Assembly (NCBI GenBank): GCA_019114755.1
Contig: DXEW01000026.1
Coordinates: 1-39,293, forward strand
Source: Candidatus Borkfalkia faecavium
GTDB lineage: Bacteria > Bacillota > Clostridia > Christensenellales > Borkfalkiaceae
DNA length: 39,293 bases
Reading direction: 5' to 3'
The position numbers were made by a program, and so were the translations under genes. Each line of letters begins with the position of its first letter. Position 1 is the first letter of the stretch. This document shows, one piece after another, positions 37,587 through 39,293 of this stretch. The notes beneath the pieces were generated by a model that saw only the letters and a program-made list of their open reading frames with translations, did not search any database and was not told the DNA's origin.

Positions 37587-38878
37587 ACAGGAAAGACACA
37601 CAGAAAGAGTGTGAAGTCGCAGACTTCCGCGACGACTATCCCCGCTTCACCCCCGAGATGAAGCACACGCATAAAATTTTGGTTCCGGACATGCTGCCCG
37701 TGCACTTCGGCATCATCGTCGATTTTCTGCGCCGCGACGGCTGGGACATCGAGCTGCTGCGCAACGATTCGCGCGCCGTCATCGATGAGGGCTTGAAACA
37801 CGTCCACAACGACACCTGCTTCCCCGCCCTGTGCGTGACGGGGCAGTTTATCGACGCCCTCAAAAGCGGCAAGTACGACGTGGAGCACACAGCCGTTCTC
37901 ATCACCCAGTCGGGCGGCGGCTGCCGCGCTTCCAACTATATCCCCCTCATCCGCAAGGCGCTCAAAAGCGAGTTCCCGCACGTGCCCGTCATCTCCCTCA
38001 ATTTTGCGGGATTGGAAAAGGACAGCGGCTTCCCGCTGGATATAAAGACGGTGTTAAAGCTCGCCTATGCCGTGTTCTACGGAGACACGCTGATGTCGCT
38101 GTACAACCAGTGCAAGCCGTACGAGCTGGAAGCGGGCGCCGCCGACGCCGCCCGCGCCGACTGCGTGCGGCTGGTCAACAAATTGTTCGCCGAAGGCGGC
38201 TATATGCGCTACCGCAAGGTCACAAAGCGGCTTTTGCAGCGCTTTTCCGAGGTCAAGCGCTCGGCAGAGCCCAAGGTGAAGGTGGGCATCGTCGGCGAGA
38301 TCTACGTCAAATATTCCCCCCTCGGCAATTCGCATTTAGAGGAATTTCTGCTCTCCGAAGGGTGCGAGCCGGTGGTGCCGGCGCTGATGGACTTCGTCAT
38401 GTACTGCGCCGTCAACAACGTCAACGACGCCAAGCTGTACAACAAGCGCACGTTCGCCACGCCCCTGTTTTCGCTGGCATATCGATATCTGCACCATATG
38501 CAGAAGGTCATCATCCGCCTGACGCAAAAGTACGGCTTCGAGCCGCTGCACGACTTCGAGCACCTGCGCCGCTGTGCGGATAAGGTCATCAACCAGGGGG
38601 TGAAGATGGGCGAAGGCTGGCTGATCCCCGCCGAAATGGCGGCGCTCGCCGAAACGGGCACCGACAACATCGTCTGCGCCCAGCCCTTCGGCTGCCTGCC
38701 CAACCACATCGCCGGCAAGGGCACCATCCGCACCTTAAAGCGCATGTACGAGCACGAGAATATCGTCGCCGTCGACTACGACCCCTCCGCCACCAAGGTC
38801 AATCAGGAAAACCGCATCAAGCTCATGCTCGCCACCGCGAGGGAAAATTATGGACGAATAAAAAATCAAGAAAAATAA
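37583..38878 (+). CDS. C-terminal partner of the giant dehydratase activase (2-hydroxyacyl-CoA dehydratase-like)
   Basis: A 431-residue protein matching the C-terminal third of the about 1400-residue activase-related proteins of other Bacillota, and similar to the 2-hydroxyglutaryl-CoA dehydratase D-component fold. Seen: KILVPDMLPVHFGIIVDFLR, HNDTCFPALCVTGQ with possible Fe-S cysteines, TQSGGGCRASNYIPLIRKAL, VKVGIVGEIYVKYSPLGNSHLEEFL, and the C-terminal CAQPFGCLPNHIAGKG. It overlaps the activase by ATGA, so the two chains are made together and probably form one complex. It was either split from a fused ancestor or represents the unfused state. A strong terminator follows at 38938. Confidence 0.85.
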   Translation: MNRKDTQKECEVADFRDDYPRFTPEMKHTHKILVPDMLPVHFGIIVDFLRRDGWDIELLRNDSRAVIDEGLKHVHNDTCFPALCVTGQFIDALKSGKYDVEHTAVLITQSGGGCRASNYIPLIRKALKSEFPHVPVISLNFAGLEKDSGFPLDIKTVLKLAYAVFYGDTLMSLYNQCKPYELEAGAADAARADCVRLVNKLFAEGGYMRYRKVTKRLLQRFSEVKRSAEPKVKVGIVGEIYVKYSPLGNSHLEEFLLSEGCEPVVPALMDFVMYCAVNNVNDAKLYNKRTFATPLFSLAYRYLHHMQKVIIRLTQKYGFEPLHDFEHLRRCADKVINQGVKMGEGWLIPAEMAALAETGTDNIVCAQPFGCLPNHIAGKGTIRTLKRMYEHENIVAVDYDPSATKVNQENRIKLMLATARENYGRIKNQEK

Positions 38879-38937
38879 CGATCGCATATCCCTGATTTGG
38901 TAAAAAACATTACAAATTTCTTTGAATTATACAAAAA

Positions 38938-38972
38938 AACTGCGGCATGCGTTGTGCATGCCGCAGTTTTTT
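38938..38972. terminator. Strong bidirectional terminator after the activase operon
   Basis: Perfect 13-bp stem AACTGCGGCATGC (38938-38950) / GCATGCCGCAGTT (38956-38968), loop GTTGT, then TTTT (38969-38972); an A-run before it gives a T-run on the minus strand. Confidence 0.95.
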
Positions 38973-39293
38973 GTTGGCGAAAAATGCTCGATAATGAACG
39001 TTTGGACGAGAGAATACATTCTAACCTTTATTTTAGAGGCAAAACATAAGAGAAACACCCGTTTAATATTGCTTTGTTTTTGTAAGAATTGTATTATTAT
39101 AACCAAGCCAAAGCTGAGGGGCTCTTTCATGGCGGGCTCGTTTTGCTTTGGCTTAATTAAGAAAATCAAGACCTGCAAATAAAAGTCAAGGGAAAATAAG
39201 CAAAAGAGGGAAATATTTTTTACGGGAAAAAAAGCGCATGGGAAAAAGCCGTTCGCGCGAACGGCAGCAGTAATAAGTAGGGTCAAGCGGCTT
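38973..39293. other. AT-rich intergenic end of window with an inverted repeat
   Basis: No supported gene. A 10-bp inverted repeat AAGCCAAAGC (39105-39114) / GCTTTGGCTT (39145-39154) encloses about 30 bases that can pair weakly. GC content is clearly below the preceding operon. Open frames on both strands (to 39182 and 39286) have no family signature. Confidence 0.4.

Noticed and set aside
38927-39286. Minus-strand 119-residue frame at the right end
   Set aside because: It runs through the activase terminator hairpin, has no ribosome site that I can see and no family pattern.

Overview
The window reads as chromosome of a GC-rich anaerobic clostridial Bacillota, probably an uncultured gut lineage. 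The evidence is two [FeFe]-hydrogenase-type proteins, pyruvate phosphate dikinase, a T-box leader, the Bacillota gene order rpmB / yloU-yloV-recG, yqzL next to recO, and the giant 2-hydroxyacyl-CoA dehydratase-activase family. Sigma-A type promoters (TTGACA-17 bp-TATAAT or close) and simple hairpin-T-tract terminators are easy to see. No rRNA, tRNA, CRISPR array, phage or insertion sequence was recognised.

Layout. (1) 1-845: 3' part of a Ca2+-type P-type ATPase. (2) 1107-5849: a four-gene operon with its own promoter and terminator: a thioredoxin-like [2Fe-2S] protein, a PAS-containing sensory [FeFe]-hydrogenase, a SpoIIE/PP2C phosphatase and a second [FeFe]-hydrogenase-like protein. This looks like an H2 or redox-sensing module feeding a phosphatase switch. 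(3) 5908-8783: a PAP2 phosphatase on the minus strand and an ABC exporter half-transporter with an odd N-terminal extension. (4) 8921-10520: a probable cobalamin riboswitch with terminator, then a DUF4430-like lipoprotein and an ECF S component, together a candidate B12 capture system. (5) 10524-15233: rpmB, divergent from yloU-yloV, then recG. (6) 15397-22066: histidine cluster hisZ-hisG (fused), hisD, hisB, hisH, hisA, hisF, hisIE; hisC and a histidinol-phosphatase are not in the window. (7) 22148-25961: yqzL, recO, ppdK. (8) 26035-28414: a lower-GC accessory island with a Bro-N/Fic protein and a convergent two-gene unit, a DUF3990-like putative ADP-ribosyltransferase toxin plus an HTH regulator. 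(9) 28590-31525: an AraC regulator divergent from a GH127 beta-L-arabinofuranosidase. (10) 31567-31740: a MITE-like or repeat-rich stretch. (11) 31759-34137: Trp-specific T-box leader, trpB, and a trpA whose phosphate-binding site is destroyed. (12) 34573-38972: a two-gene, translationally coupled version of the normally single giant acyl-CoA dehydratase activase. (13) 38973-39293: AT-rich, no gene recognised.

The most interesting points are the minimal Trp-controlled trpB-trpA unit with a TrpA that keeps the general acid/base Glu but carries Asp where the two phosphate-binding glycines should be; the riboswitch-controlled DUF4430 lipoprotein plus ECF S component; the HisZ-HisG fusion; and the Fic / DUF3990-HTH island, whose toxin promoter carries repeated CAATGT sites.
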